From contig DATMZR010000021.1 of assembly GCA_035573435.1 (NCBI GenBank), forward strand, positions 62,001-126,000: a stretch of DNA of 64,000 nucleotides. Reading direction: 5' to 3'. This DNA comes from Solirubrobacterales bacterium. Lineage in GTDB: Bacteria; Actinomycetota; Thermoleophilia; Solirubrobacterales; 70-9. The position numbers and the translations under genes were made by a program. Within the stretch, counting starts at the first letter, position 1, and every line of letters begins with the position of its first letter. Positions 16,923 to 24,986 of this stretch are shown piece after piece. The notes beneath the pieces were generated by a model that saw only the letters and a program-made list of their open reading frames with translations, had not been told where the DNA came from and did not search any database.

Positions 16923-19076
16923 ATGGCGAACCGATCGAGAGCACGGCGGATCGGCTCGACCACGCTGGGGGTTTTGGCGGCGATCCTGCTCCTCCTTTCG
17001 CTGCTGACCATGTACGCCAATCGCGTCCTCTTCGACTCCCAGCAGTTCGCCAACCACGTCGGCGCAGCGATCGAGGAGCCGGCCGTCAAGGACGAGGTGG
17101 GACGCCGGATCACCGACGGCATCATCGACGCGCAGCCGGATCTGGTCGCTGTTCGCCCGGTGATCCAGAGCGTCGCCGCGGGCGTGGTCGGCAGCGGCGC
17201 GTTCAATGACCTGCTGAGGGCCGCCGTACGTGACGTCCACCGCACGCTCTTCAAGCACGACAAGAACACCGTCACCCTGACCGTTGCCGACGTCGGAGTC
17301 GTGGTCAGCTCGGCGCTGGAGACGTTCGCGCCCAAGGTCGCAAAGCGCATCCACAGCAGGAGCGCCGCGCAGATCCTCGACGGCAAGCCACCCGGATGGA
17401 TACTCGCGCTGGCGCGGGTCGCCGACGACGTAGAGGTGCTCGCGATCGTTCTCGTGGTGCTCGCGGTCGTGGCGGCGGTGGCGGGATTCGTGCTGGCGCC
17501 CGATTGGCGCCGCCAGTTGACCCTGCTCGGGGCCTCGGTTGCGGTGGGCGCGGTGGTCCTGCTGGTCGCCTATCTCCTCATTCGCTCACTGGTGGCCGAT
17601 CAGGTCACCGACCCGGACACTCGCGCCGCGGTCGAGGCGGTCTGGGACACGTTTCTCGGCGGCCTGTACACCACCTTGCTGATCGCCGCCGGCGCCGGGG
17701 TGATCCTCGCTGCCGCCGCTCGCTCGGTCGTCCGGCCCGTGCCCATCGAGCGCCCCGTCGAGGAAGCGTGGCGACGTCTGACCACTGTCCCCGAGCGCCC
17801 GGCCGCGCGAGCTCTTCGCGCGGTGATCCTGGTCGCGATCGGCCTGTTGATCGTCCTCAACCGCGACACCGCGGTCGACCTCGCCGTCCTCGCCGTCGGG
17901 CTCTACGTCCTCTTCAAGGGGGTCGAGGAGCTGCTGCGTCTCATCGCCCGCGCGCCCGAGGCCGTGCCGGCGCCCCCGGCGGCGCAAGCGGTCCACCGCC
18001 CCGAGCGCCGACGCCGCGTAGCCCTGGGGACGGCCGCCGCGCTTTTCGTCGGCGTGGTCACACTGGGGGTGGTCTCGGCCTTCAACGGCAGCAGCGAGGC
18101 CTCGCCCTCCCTGGACGAGTGCAACGGCAGCGCCGCGCTCTGCGGCGAGCCACTGGCCGACGTCGCCCTCCCTGCCGCCCACAACGCGATGTCGGGCGCC
18201 GACGTCCCGGATTACCTGTTCCCAAGCCAGGACCACGCGATCCCGCAGCAGCTCGAGGACGGCGTCCGGGGGCTCCTGATCGACACGCACTACGGGATCC
18301 CCGCGAACGGCGGCAAGGTGAAGACCGACCTCGGGAAGCTCACCAGCACCGAGCGGCAGGAATACGTGGACGAGATCGGCCAGGAGGCCTTCGACGCGGC
18401 GCTGCGGATCCGCGACCGGCTGGTGACCAGCGAAGACGCCGAGCACCAGATCTACCTCTGCCACCGCTTCTGCGAGCTCGGCGCGGTGCCGCTCGATCAG
18501 GCGCTCGGCCAGATTCGCGACTTCGCCGTCTCCCACCCCAACCAGGTGCTGGTGATCGTCAACGAGGACTATGTGAGCCCGAAGGATTTCGTTGCTGCGG
18601 TCGAGAAGAGCGGGCTGGATGAGTACGTCTACAGGGGCCCCATCGACGAGTCGTCTCCTATCCTCGGCGAGATGATCTCGAGCGGCCATCGTGTGGTCCT
18701 GATGGCCGAGAACAAAGCGGGCGTGGCGCCCTGGTACCGCAACGGCTACCGCGACGTCCTCCAGGAGACGCCGTACAGCTTCAAGCAGGTGTCCGAGCTG
18801 ACCGACCCGGCGACGCTGGCGAAGACCTGCAAGCCGAACCGCGGATCAAGCGACAACCCTCTCTTCCTGCTCAACCACTGGATCGACACGAGCCCCGCTC
18901 CGAAGCCCTCCAACGCCGCCCAGGTGAACGATTACACGGCGCTTCTGGCCCGCGCCCAGACGTGCGAGAGGCTGCGCGATCACGTCACCAACCTGGTCGC
19001 CGTCGACTTCTACGCCACGGGCGACCTGATGAAGGTGGTCGACAAGCTGAACGAGGTCAGTGAACCACCGCCTTGA
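16923..19076 (+). CDS. Membrane-anchored PI-PLC X-domain-like protein
   Basis: 717 residues. The N-terminal half is a membrane region: TM near 12-32, an extracytoplasmic stretch to about 155, then TM helices at about 165-190, 198-218, 240-260 and 300-340. After another TM near 365-385 comes a domain like phosphatidylinositol-specific phospholipase C: DVALPAAHNAMSGADVP with the first catalytic histidine, QQLEDGVRGLLIDTHYG, IYLCHRFCELGA, and a later LFLLNHWIDT. The catalytic domain should face outside. It may cleave a phospholipid or a glycan-lipid anchor; the substrate is unknown. Its last 20 bp overlap the convergent gene at 19057. Confidence 0.85.
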   Translation: MANRSRARRIGSTTLGVLAAILLLLSLLTMYANRVLFDSQQFANHVGAAIEEPAVKDEVGRRITDGIIDAQPDLVAVRPVIQSVAAGVVGSGAFNDLLRAAVRDVHRTLFKHDKNTVTLTVADVGVVVSSALETFAPKVAKRIHSRSAAQILDGKPPGWILALARVADDVEVLAIVLVVLAVVAAVAGFVLAPDWRRQLTLLGASVAVGAVVLLVAYLLIRSLVADQVTDPDTRAAVEAVWDTFLGGLYTTLLIAAGAGVILAAAARSVVRPVPIERPVEEAWRRLTTVPERPAARALRAVILVAIGLLIVLNRDTAVDLAVLAVGLYVLFKGVEELLRLIARAPEAVPAPPAAQAVHRPERRRRVALGTAAALFVGVVTLGVVSAFNGSSEASPSLDECNGSAALCGEPLADVALPAAHNAMSGADVPDYLFPSQDHAIPQQLEDGVRGLLIDTHYGIPANGGKVKTDLGKLTSTERQEYVDEIGQEAFDAALRIRDRLVTSEDAEHQIYLCHRFCELGAVPLDQALGQIRDFAVSHPNQVLVIVNEDYVSPKDFVAAVEKSGLDEYVYRGPIDESSPILGEMISSGHRVVLMAENKAGVAPWYRNGYRDVLQETPYSFKQVSELTDPATLAKTCKPNRGSSDNPLFLLNHWIDTSPAPKPSNAAQVNDYTALLARAQTCERLRDHVTNLVAVDFYATGDLMKVVDKLNEVSEPPP

Positions 19077-19554
19077 GGCCGACCACCACGAGGCCGAAGC
19101 CGGCGCTGATGGCCGCTCCGAACAGCGCCGCCGTCCACGAGGATCCAGAGGCGCGCCCGATGGCCAGCCCCCAGCCGAACAGGGCCACCACGCCGACCAC
19201 GATCGCCAGGGTCACGGCGGTCTCCGTCGAGTAGGCGCCAAGCGCGCCAAGCGCGAGCACGATCGCCGTCGGGAAGGTTGCCTGGACCAGTGGCCACTCG
19301 TCGGCAGCCAGGCGCCGAAGCTCCGTCCAGCTGACGTGCTGCGCGGTCTCGAGCCCTCTCCCCATCGCCGCGGCATAAACGTGCGCGAGCCAGAAGACCA
19401 GCATCGTCGCCCCGACGGAGACCAGGATGTACTCGGCGTCGATGTCGCTGTCCTCCGACAGCGCCCCGACCATTGAGGTGACGAGTATCTGCCCGTAGAT
19501 CGCCCGTGTGGCGTTCGCCGGCAGGCGGCCGATGGGTCTGGCCTCGCCGCTCAT
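19057..19554 (-). CDS. Four-TM membrane protein of unknown function
   Basis: 165 residues with hydrophobic segments at about 20-35, 43-65, 95-115, 117-135 and 140-162. The first motif (ARPIGRLPANATRAIYGQILVTSM) resembles the opening of small integral membrane proteins common in Actinobacteria. No domain with known function is recognised. It overlaps the PLC-like gene tail to tail by 20 bp. Confidence 0.72.
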   Translation of the reverse strand: MSGEARPIGRLPANATRAIYGQILVTSMVGALSEDSDIDAEYILVSVGATMLVFWLAHVYAAAMGRGLETAQHVSWTELRRLAADEWPLVQATFPTAIVLALGALGAYSTETAVTLAIVVGVVALFGWGLAIGRASGSSWTAALFGAAISAGFGLVVVGLKAVVH

Positions 19555-19585
19555 CGCGCGAGAGCGTATCCACGTGCGACCTCCC

Positions 19586-19936
19586 CTACTCCAAGTTCCA
19601 GCCGAAGTAGACCTCGATGCGGGCGATCTTGCTCTGGTCGTCGAAGGTAAAGACCTCGGTGTTCCGCCCCCGGCCGCCGCCTGAGACGTCGGTCACGTAG
19701 GTGACGACAACCTCGTCGCCTGACTCGATCAGGCGAACGAACTCGAAGTCTTGGCCCCGCCCCGAACCAGGCCAGCACCGATCAAAGTAACCGTCACGGT
19801 CGAGCTTCGGGTCCGGAGGGGCGGAGAACAGAAGGTCGTCGCTCAGGCGCTGTTCGAAAAAGCTTCGATTTCCGGCTGCGAACGCGGCATACGAGTCCCG
19901 GACGATCTGCTTGCGGTCGGCGGCCACCCGATTCAT
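19586..19936 (-). CDS. SnoaL-like (NTF2-fold) protein
   Basis: 116 residues from the ATG that overlaps the stop of the upstream reductase gene (ATGA). The opening RKQIVRDSYAAFAAGNRSFF, the central SDDLLFSAPPDPKLDRDGYF and the final IARIEVYFGWNLE match ketosteroid-isomerase-like nuclear transport factor 2 folds. Such proteins act as small-molecule isomerases, hydrolases or binding proteins; no catalytic role can be assigned. It is translationally coupled to the DHFR-like gene. Confidence 0.85.
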   Translation of the reverse strand: MNRVAADRKQIVRDSYAAFAAGNRSFFEQRLSDDLLFSAPPDPKLDRDGYFDRCWPGSGRGQDFEFVRLIESGDEVVVTYVTDVSGGGRGRNTEVFTFDDQSKIARIEVYFGWNLE

Positions 19937-20580
19937 TTCACGCTCCTGTACTTGAGGTGGGTGACGCCGGGCGCCTCGACGGCCCGGACCTGCTCGAGCT
20001 GCACCTCCGCGCCCCCGAGGCTGTCGAAGAGGCGAGCACCGCCGCCGAGCACCACCGGAACTACGTGGAGCTCGAGTTCGTCCAGCAGTCCCGCTGCCAG
20101 GTACTGCTGAACGGCCTGCGCGCCGCCCCAAAGCATGACGTCTTTGTCGCCGGCGGCCTCCCTTGCCTGTTTGAGCGCGGACTCGATTCCGTCGGTGACG
20201 AAGTGGAAGTTGGTCCCTCCCTCCATCACCTCGAGGTCACGCGGGTGATGGGTGAGGATGAAAACGGGGTGGTGGTAGGGAGGGTCGTCGCCCCACCAGC
20301 CCGTCCACTGCTCGTCACCCCAGGCACCACCGCCAGGCGGACCGAACATGTTTCGGCCCATCACGCTGGCCCCGATGTTCTCGCGCGATTCCTCGACTAT
20401 CCGTGAGCTCTCGTTCACCTCGCCGCCTTGCTCGTCGTGGGATTGGCGCCAGGCGGCCAGCGGAACCACCCAGTCGTGGAGCCGTTCGCCTCCCTCGCCG
20501 AGCGGGTTCTCCTCGCTCTGGTTCGGGCCGGCGACGAAACCATCCAGCGAGATCGAGATATGACACCTAAGCTTGCTCAT
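19933..20580 (-). CDS. Dihydrofolate reductase/RibD C-terminal-like reductase
   Basis: 215 residues. The superfamily motifs are clear: KLRCHISISLDGFVAGPNQS at the start, ASVMGRNMFGPPGG in the middle, and DVMLWGGAQAVQQYLAAGLL with VVPVVLGGGARLFD near the end. It is probably a NADPH-dependent reductase of unknown substrate. It forms a two-gene operon with the SnoaL-like gene and is a distant paralogue of the gene at 9834. Confidence 0.9.
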   Translation of the reverse strand: MSKLRCHISISLDGFVAGPNQSEENPLGEGGERLHDWVVPLAAWRQSHDEQGGEVNESSRIVEESRENIGASVMGRNMFGPPGGGAWGDEQWTGWWGDDPPYHHPVFILTHHPRDLEVMEGGTNFHFVTDGIESALKQAREAAGDKDVMLWGGAQAVQQYLAAGLLDELELHVVPVVLGGGARLFDSLGGAEVQLEQVRAVEAPGVTHLKYRSVK

Positions 20581-20688
20581 CGTGCCTCCTCAGCAGGCGG
20601 CCGCTGCGGCCGTGGGTTCTCAGTGCCTATGACCGGTTCGCGCCGAACGACTAATCGCGGCTCCCCCAGGTGCCGGCCTCCCCGGGCG

Positions 20689-20731
20689 AACTGGCGAGTT
20701 TGTGACGGTATGCGCCATAAAGTCGCCAGTT
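20689..20731. repeat. Dispersed palindromic repeat, copy 1
   Basis: The outer arms AACTGGCGA and TCGCCAGTT are perfectly complementary. The inner part (TTTGTGACG...TGCGCCATAAA) forms an imperfect stem with a G to T mismatch. A second copy with the same layout lies at 28189-28225. A further short inverted repeat (TGGGCGGCGCCCGCCA) follows at 20731-20746. The copy lies downstream of the tRNA-Gly gene, between it and the reductase gene. Confidence 0.75.
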
Positions 20732-20761
20732 GGGCGGCGCCCGCCAGTGGAGCAGCGCCAA

Positions 20762-20834
20762 AGCGGACGACGGGACTCGAACCCGCTACCTCGAGCTTGG
20801 GAAGCTCGCGCTCTACCAGGTGAGCTACGTCCGC
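20762..20834 (-). tRNA. tRNA-Gly (anticodon CCC)
   Basis: On the minus strand the acceptor stem GCGGACG pairs with CGTCCGC. The D-arm is GCTCACCTGGTAGAGC, the anticodon stem CGAGC/GCTCG holds loop TTCCCAA (anticodon CCC), and the T-arm is GCGGGTTCGAGTCCCGT. The discriminator is T and CCA is not encoded. Confidence 0.95.
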
Positions 20835-20888
20835 AGGAAGCCGTAATTCTAAGCGGGGCTCGCGAGCGCACCACTACCCTTTTTCGGA

Positions 20889-21419
20889 GTGAGCGCTCGC
20901 GCCTTTGCGGTCTTCATCGCCGTCCTCGCGGTGATCGGCCTGCTCGGCTATGGGCTCCTGAACAAGAGCGCCGATGCGCTCGGGCCCGGGGAGACCGTGC
21001 CCGCGACTTCCCTTCCGGAGCTCGAGGGCGCCGGGAGCGGCTCGGTCGCCGACTACCGCGGCCGCTGGGTGCTGGTCAACGTCTGGGCCTCCTGGTGCAC
21101 GCCGTGCCGCGAGGAGTCGCCGGCCCTGGAACGGTTTCACCGCGCACACCGCGACCGCCAGTTCACGGTCCTGGGGATCGACTCCAACGACCTCTCGGGG
21201 GACGCAGTGAGCTTCATTCGCAGGTACGGGATCACCTATCCCCAGCTTCGCGACGGGAGCGGCGACTTCGCCCAGGATGACCTGGGTACGACGGGCGTTC
21301 CCGAGTCGTTCCTCGTGGGGCCCGACGGGAAGCTGGTGCTCCACCGCCTTGGCCCGGTGACCCGCGACTACCTCGACTCCAACATCGTCCCCTACCTGAC
21401 CGGCGAGGCAAAGCAATGA
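20889..21419 (+). CDS. TlpA/ResA/CcmG-like membrane thioredoxin
   Basis: 176 residues, start GTG. An N-terminal TM anchor (about 5-25) is followed by a thioredoxin fold with redox motif WC70TPC73, a cis-proline loop (TTGVPESFLV) and the insert typical of TlpA proteins. It probably reduces apocytochrome cysteines, or disulfides in CcmH, outside the membrane. The stop overlaps the ccmH start (ATGA), which strongly supports a cytochrome c maturation role. Confidence 0.92.
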   Translation: MSARAFAVFIAVLAVIGLLGYGLLNKSADALGPGETVPATSLPELEGAGSGSVADYRGRWVLVNVWASWCTPCREESPALERFHRAHRDRQFTVLGIDSNDLSGDAVSFIRRYGITYPQLRDGSGDFAQDDLGTTGVPESFLVGPDGKLVLHRLGPVTRDYLDSNIVPYLTGEAKQ

Positions 21420-21886
21420 GGCGCGTGATTCGGATCACCGCGCTGGTTGTGGCGGCCGCGGCCCTGCTGGCGGCTGCTCCAGCCCAGCCCAAGACGACGC
21501 TGCCGGACGTCGAGGACGAGGTCATGTGCCCGATCTGTGGCACCGCGCTCAACCTGTCCGGCGCTCCACAGGCCGACCGCGAGCGTGCCTTCATCCGCCG
21601 CCAGATCGCCGCCGGGAAGACCAAGGAGGAGATCAAGGATGCGCTCGTGGCCCAATACGGCACCGAGGTGCTGGCGGAGCCGCCGAAGTCGGGCTTCGAC
21701 CTGACCGCCTGGCTGGTCCCCGCCGCCGGGATCCTGCTTGCCGCGATCGCGATCGCGATCGGGCTCAGGCGCTGGCGCCGCGCCGCGCGTGACGACGAAG
21801 GGTCTCCGCCCGCCGACGGCGGACAGCCGCTCGAGCCCGCCGATGCCGAGCGCCTCGACGCCGACCTGGCTCGGTACGACCTCTGA
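21416..21886 (+). CDS. ccmH: Cytochrome c maturation protein CcmH (CycL/NrfF type)
   Basis: 156 residues: signal/anchor (about 5-24), a three-helix thiol domain with C38-P-I-C41 (EDEVMCPICGTALNLS), the FIRRQIAAGKTKEEIKDALV helix and YGTEVL, a second TM near 98-117, and an acidic tail. CcmH handles the apocytochrome thiols during heme attachment. The motif CPIC replaces the common CxVCQNQS. The second half of ccm is split from ccmEF by about 7 kb. Confidence 0.92.
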   Translation: MRRVIRITALVVAAAALLAAAPAQPKTTLPDVEDEVMCPICGTALNLSGAPQADRERAFIRRQIAAGKTKEEIKDALVAQYGTEVLAEPPKSGFDLTAWLVPAAGILLAAIAIAIGLRRWRRAARDDEGSPPADGGQPLEPADAERLDADLARYDL

Positions 21887-21913
21887 CTGCCTGACAGCTA
21901 CCCGGGCGCCGGA

Positions 21914-22414
21914 TCAGGCACGCGGCGCCGGGGCCCGCTCGTCGACCTGGCTCGCCCCTTCAGGTGCCGGCTCGACCCCGTTCGTCGGGTCGAGCGGCTG
22001 CGCGGCGATGTCCTCGTGAGGATGGCTGACCTGGGTGGGCTCGCCGGCGCCGGCGGCCGTCCGCATGGCCGGATGCTTCGAGAGGAGGCGGTTGAAGAGA
22101 ACTCGGGCGCCACCCGCAGCGAAGATCACAAGCGTCGACATCGCGGCCGAGATGACGGCGAGGAGCACCACCGGGTCCGTCCCATGACCACCTGAAAACT
22201 GGTTCGCGTCGCCGAAGGGCAGCGCAAGAGGGACCACGAGCCAGGCCGCGACAGCGCCCCAGCCGCTAGCGGTGCCCCAGCCCAGGGCGAACGCCATCGC
22301 AGCCACGATTCCTGCGGCCGCGGGAGCGTCGCCCTGATCCGCATTCACGATTACGAAGGCAACAAGAGCCGCAGCGACATAGGCAGCCACGAGGACGCGC
22401 CATAACACCACCAC
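21914..22414 (-). CDS. Four-TM membrane protein of unknown function
   Basis: About 166 residues from a GTG in the VVVLW segment; the start is uncertain because the open frame continues into the gene at 22464 and no clear ribosome-binding site is seen. Hydrophobic helices lie at about 5-25, 35-52, 55-70 and 85-105. A hydrophilic C-terminal tail rich in proline, glutamate and alanine follows. No domain recognised. It lies downstream of the three-gene sigma cassette on the same strand. Confidence 0.55.
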   Translation of the reverse strand: MVVLWRVLVAAYVAAALVAFVIVNADQGDAPAAAGIVAAMAFALGWGTASGWGAVAAWLVVPLALPFGDANQFSGGHGTDPVVLLAVISAAMSTLVIFAAGGARVLFNRLLSKHPAMRTAAGAGEPTQVSHPHEDIAAQPLDPTNGVEPAPEGASQVDERAPAPRA

Positions 22415-22463
22415 ATAGGTGGGAACACGCGGCCGCCCCCGCAGTTGCGGCCCTGTCAGGTGG

Positions 22464-23078
22464 CTAACCCGAGCCGATCGCGATCGCAGCGATGGTCGGT
22501 ACGTCGATGCGGGCGTTACCCGTGAACTCCCTGCAAGCCAAGGCGACCCTGTGGCGCCCGCGAGCAAGCAGACGATCGCTCACAAGGGTCCTCGCAAAGC
22601 CATTCGTGGCCGAGCCCGAGGTGTTGTCGCTCGTCTCCTCGCCGGGCTGTGCTGCCAAGGGTTGGGACACTCCATCGATCCGAATGTCGCAAATTGCGGT
22701 TGCCGGCCCGCCGACGCTCTCCTGGTTGCCCGTCGCGATTACGAGGACCCGCGAACGGGCCTCCAGGCGAAGCGTGGTGGTCGCACAGGTGGTGAACGTC
22801 GACGACGGGTTGCAGTCGACAGCCTCGTCACCCCCGATGGGGGCGAACTTCTTGGCGTTGAGCGCTCCTTCCGAGATCTGCTTGCCGGTGAGCGCGTTTC
22901 GCTTCACGTCACCGCCCCTGACGGCCCTTCGGTCCTTCAGGTCGATGCTCTTGATCGAGTCGTTGGCGATGTCCCGGGAATTGACTTCGCTCACCGCGTA
23001 CGAGCCGCCGCCGAGGGCGACGAAGAGCGCCACCGTTGCGGTCACGTTCGCGTAGCTCAGATGTCTGCGGATACGCAT
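22464..23078 (-). CDS. Secreted protein, third gene of chromosomal sigma cassette
   Basis: 204 residues. It opens MRIRRHLSYANVTATVALFV, a signal/anchor pattern common in Thermoleophilia secreted proteins. A short pentapeptide-like stretch of D/N-rich turns follows (DIANDSIKSIDLKDRRAVRG, then KRNALTGKQISEGALNAKKF). The C-terminal half is a beta-rich domain with four cysteines (CNPSSTFTTC, AICDIRIDG, ALACREF). The paralogue at 59204-59851 has the same layout and the same place in its cassette. Function unknown; probably surface or secreted. Confidence 0.85.
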   Translation of the reverse strand: MRIRRHLSYANVTATVALFVALGGGSYAVSEVNSRDIANDSIKSIDLKDRRAVRGGDVKRNALTGKQISEGALNAKKFAPIGGDEAVDCNPSSTFTTCATTTLRLEARSRVLVIATGNQESVGGPATAICDIRIDGVSQPLAAQPGEETSDNTSGSATNGFARTLVSDRLLARGRHRVALACREFTGNARIDVPTIAAIAIGSG

Positions 23079-23135
23079 TCGACCATCCCTGGTGAGACAG
23101 AGGCTACGGACACGGCTGGAGGTCGGGCTCCTCGG

Positions 23136-24986
23136 TCACCGAGCCTTGACCACGAGCTTGCGCGACGGCGATTTCACAGGGGCCTTGTACGGCCAGCCGC
23201 GCTCGCGCAGCACCTTGAGCCTGAAGCGGTATGAGATGTTGGAGGTATAGAAACGGCCAAACCGGTAGCGCACCCTGAAGCGGCCGTTGGCGCGCGTATA
23301 GAAAGCCTGCCGCACCGTTTCCCAGCGCGACCCGTCCCTGACCTGGAGCTCGATCAGCTTTCCGCCCGCAGGGATGCGCGCCGCTCGGTGGCCCACGTGC
23401 CCACGGAAAATGACTCGCCGCCCCTCCGGAACGAGCCTTCTCGACAGATGGAACGTCGCCTTCGTCCTGACGCGAAGGCTGCCTGCCTTGGCCTCATCCG
23501 AGAGGTAGCGCAGGCCTCCCTCGAACCTTGCGGTGACGGTCCGCGAGGGTCCGGCGGGCAATCGCTCACCCCAGAGCCCGTCGGAATCGGTCTCCATGCG
23601 ACGGACACGACGATTGATCAGGGCGCCGTCGGGAAAGTGCTCGACGACAGTCAGCTCCTGGTGGGCCAGCGGCCGGCCCGAGGTGTCGACAAGGCGTCCT
23701 GAGACCTTCGACCGGCGGCCGTAGCCGATCGTCGCCCGCGAGCTTCCGCCCGGGGCCAGATGAGCGCTCAGCCTGACGCCGGACTTGAGCGGGAAGGCGA
23801 GCTCCATCGGCTCTCCGTCTGCCTGCGTGGTGGTCTGCACGACGTTTCCCGCCACATCGCGGGCTTGGGCCAGGAACTCGTAGGTTCCCGGCGGGTAGAT
23901 CGTCGAGTCGACCCTGGCCCGGAGCTCTCCGTGCACCCGCTGCGTCTCGAGCAGCCGCCAGGGGCCCTCACCGACCGGACGGTAGAGGATCTGGCCCGCG
24001 GCGACCCCTGAGGTGCCGTCGGACACGTGAGCCCTGATCAGCTCGGGATCGTCAGGGTTCTGTGAGTTGGCGAACGCGAGCGAAGGTGGGGTGTTGTCGA
24101 CCCTCGCGGAGCGCACTTCGCAGGTGCGATTTCCGGCGAAGTCCATTGCGCAGACGGAGATGTCGTTCTGTCCATCGTGAAAGGGGGCTTCGGCGGTGTT
24201 CGGAACAGAGTTAAGGAAGATTCCGCTTGTGCACGGCTCGAAGCGAACGGCTGCACCGGGGGCGCCCGCGATCGTCTCGCAGGTGCCACCCTGCGTGGCA
24301 ATCAGGGCCCCATTGACGGCCACCTGGAGGCGGCTAAGGCCACCGCCGGAATCGTCGGCTTGGGTATGCACTTTCTTTGAACCGCGAAGCCACCCGGATC
24401 CGAGCAAAGGCCCATCGAGTGCCGTAAACCTCGGCTCCGCGTAATCGGCAACCTCAAGCCGCACGTTTCGCACCCACGTCTTCGCGAGGACCGACTGTGG
24501 GCAGCCGCCCGCGCTCTGGCAGGAGAGGCTCGCGATGAACTGCCTGGCGCCGTGTCCGTGGGCGTTCCAGCTGTAGTGCCGGTATCCGGTGGGGCCACGG
24601 CTGCCGCTGGCGACCCGCGCAATCTCGTTCTGGCGCTGGTCGGCCATCCATAGACGCGCGGCGTGCCCAATGTGGCGCCGGAGCTTCGCTTGGAGGTCCA
24701 CTGATACGAGCGCGAGATTTGGCGATCCGGTTGGCCAACGCACGCGGCCCGAGCGCGGGCGCTGCGCGTCGTCAGTGCTCGTGACCTTGATCGCGTGGTC
24801 GTTCAGCGGATCGCCGCAGAAGCCCCGGGCGGCGTAGGCGGGAGCGTCCTCGAGGACCGTATCGGCGTGGGCACGATTCAACGGATGGCACTGAAGGACC
24901 GTGTAGGTCTGACCGGCAGCATTCGCCGCTGAGGGCGCGACGGCCGCCGCCAGCGCGACGAGCGTGCACGAGATCCGATGCCTCAT
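23136..24986 (-). CDS. Large secreted multi-domain beta protein, second gene of chromosomal sigma cassette
   Basis: 616 residues with a Sec signal peptide (about 1-23, ANA-A). Domain layout: an N-terminal beta domain with lectin-like character (TYTVLQCHPLNRAHADTVL to about 190), cysteine-rich Ig-like segments in the middle (NDISVCAMDFAGNRTCEVRS and ELIRAHVSDGTSGVAAGQI, like bacterial Ig repeats with AGN motifs), and a C-terminal carboxypeptidase-regulatory-like domain plus a terminal FYTSNISYRFRLKVLRERGW block. Its ATG overlaps the sigma gene stop (ATGA), so the two are translationally coupled. The paralogue is at 59933. Role unknown; perhaps adhesion or cell-surface binding. Confidence 0.88.
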   Translation of the reverse strand: MRHRISCTLVALAAAVAPSAANAAGQTYTVLQCHPLNRAHADTVLEDAPAYAARGFCGDPLNDHAIKVTSTDDAQRPRSGRVRWPTGSPNLALVSVDLQAKLRRHIGHAARLWMADQRQNEIARVASGSRGPTGYRHYSWNAHGHGARQFIASLSCQSAGGCPQSVLAKTWVRNVRLEVADYAEPRFTALDGPLLGSGWLRGSKKVHTQADDSGGGLSRLQVAVNGALIATQGGTCETIAGAPGAAVRFEPCTSGIFLNSVPNTAEAPFHDGQNDISVCAMDFAGNRTCEVRSARVDNTPPSLAFANSQNPDDPELIRAHVSDGTSGVAAGQILYRPVGEGPWRLLETQRVHGELRARVDSTIYPPGTYEFLAQARDVAGNVVQTTTQADGEPMELAFPLKSGVRLSAHLAPGGSSRATIGYGRRSKVSGRLVDTSGRPLAHQELTVVEHFPDGALINRRVRRMETDSDGLWGERLPAGPSRTVTARFEGGLRYLSDEAKAGSLRVRTKATFHLSRRLVPEGRRVIFRGHVGHRAARIPAGGKLIELQVRDGSRWETVRQAFYTRANGRFRVRYRFGRFYTSNISYRFRLKVLRERGWPYKAPVKSPSRKLVVKAR

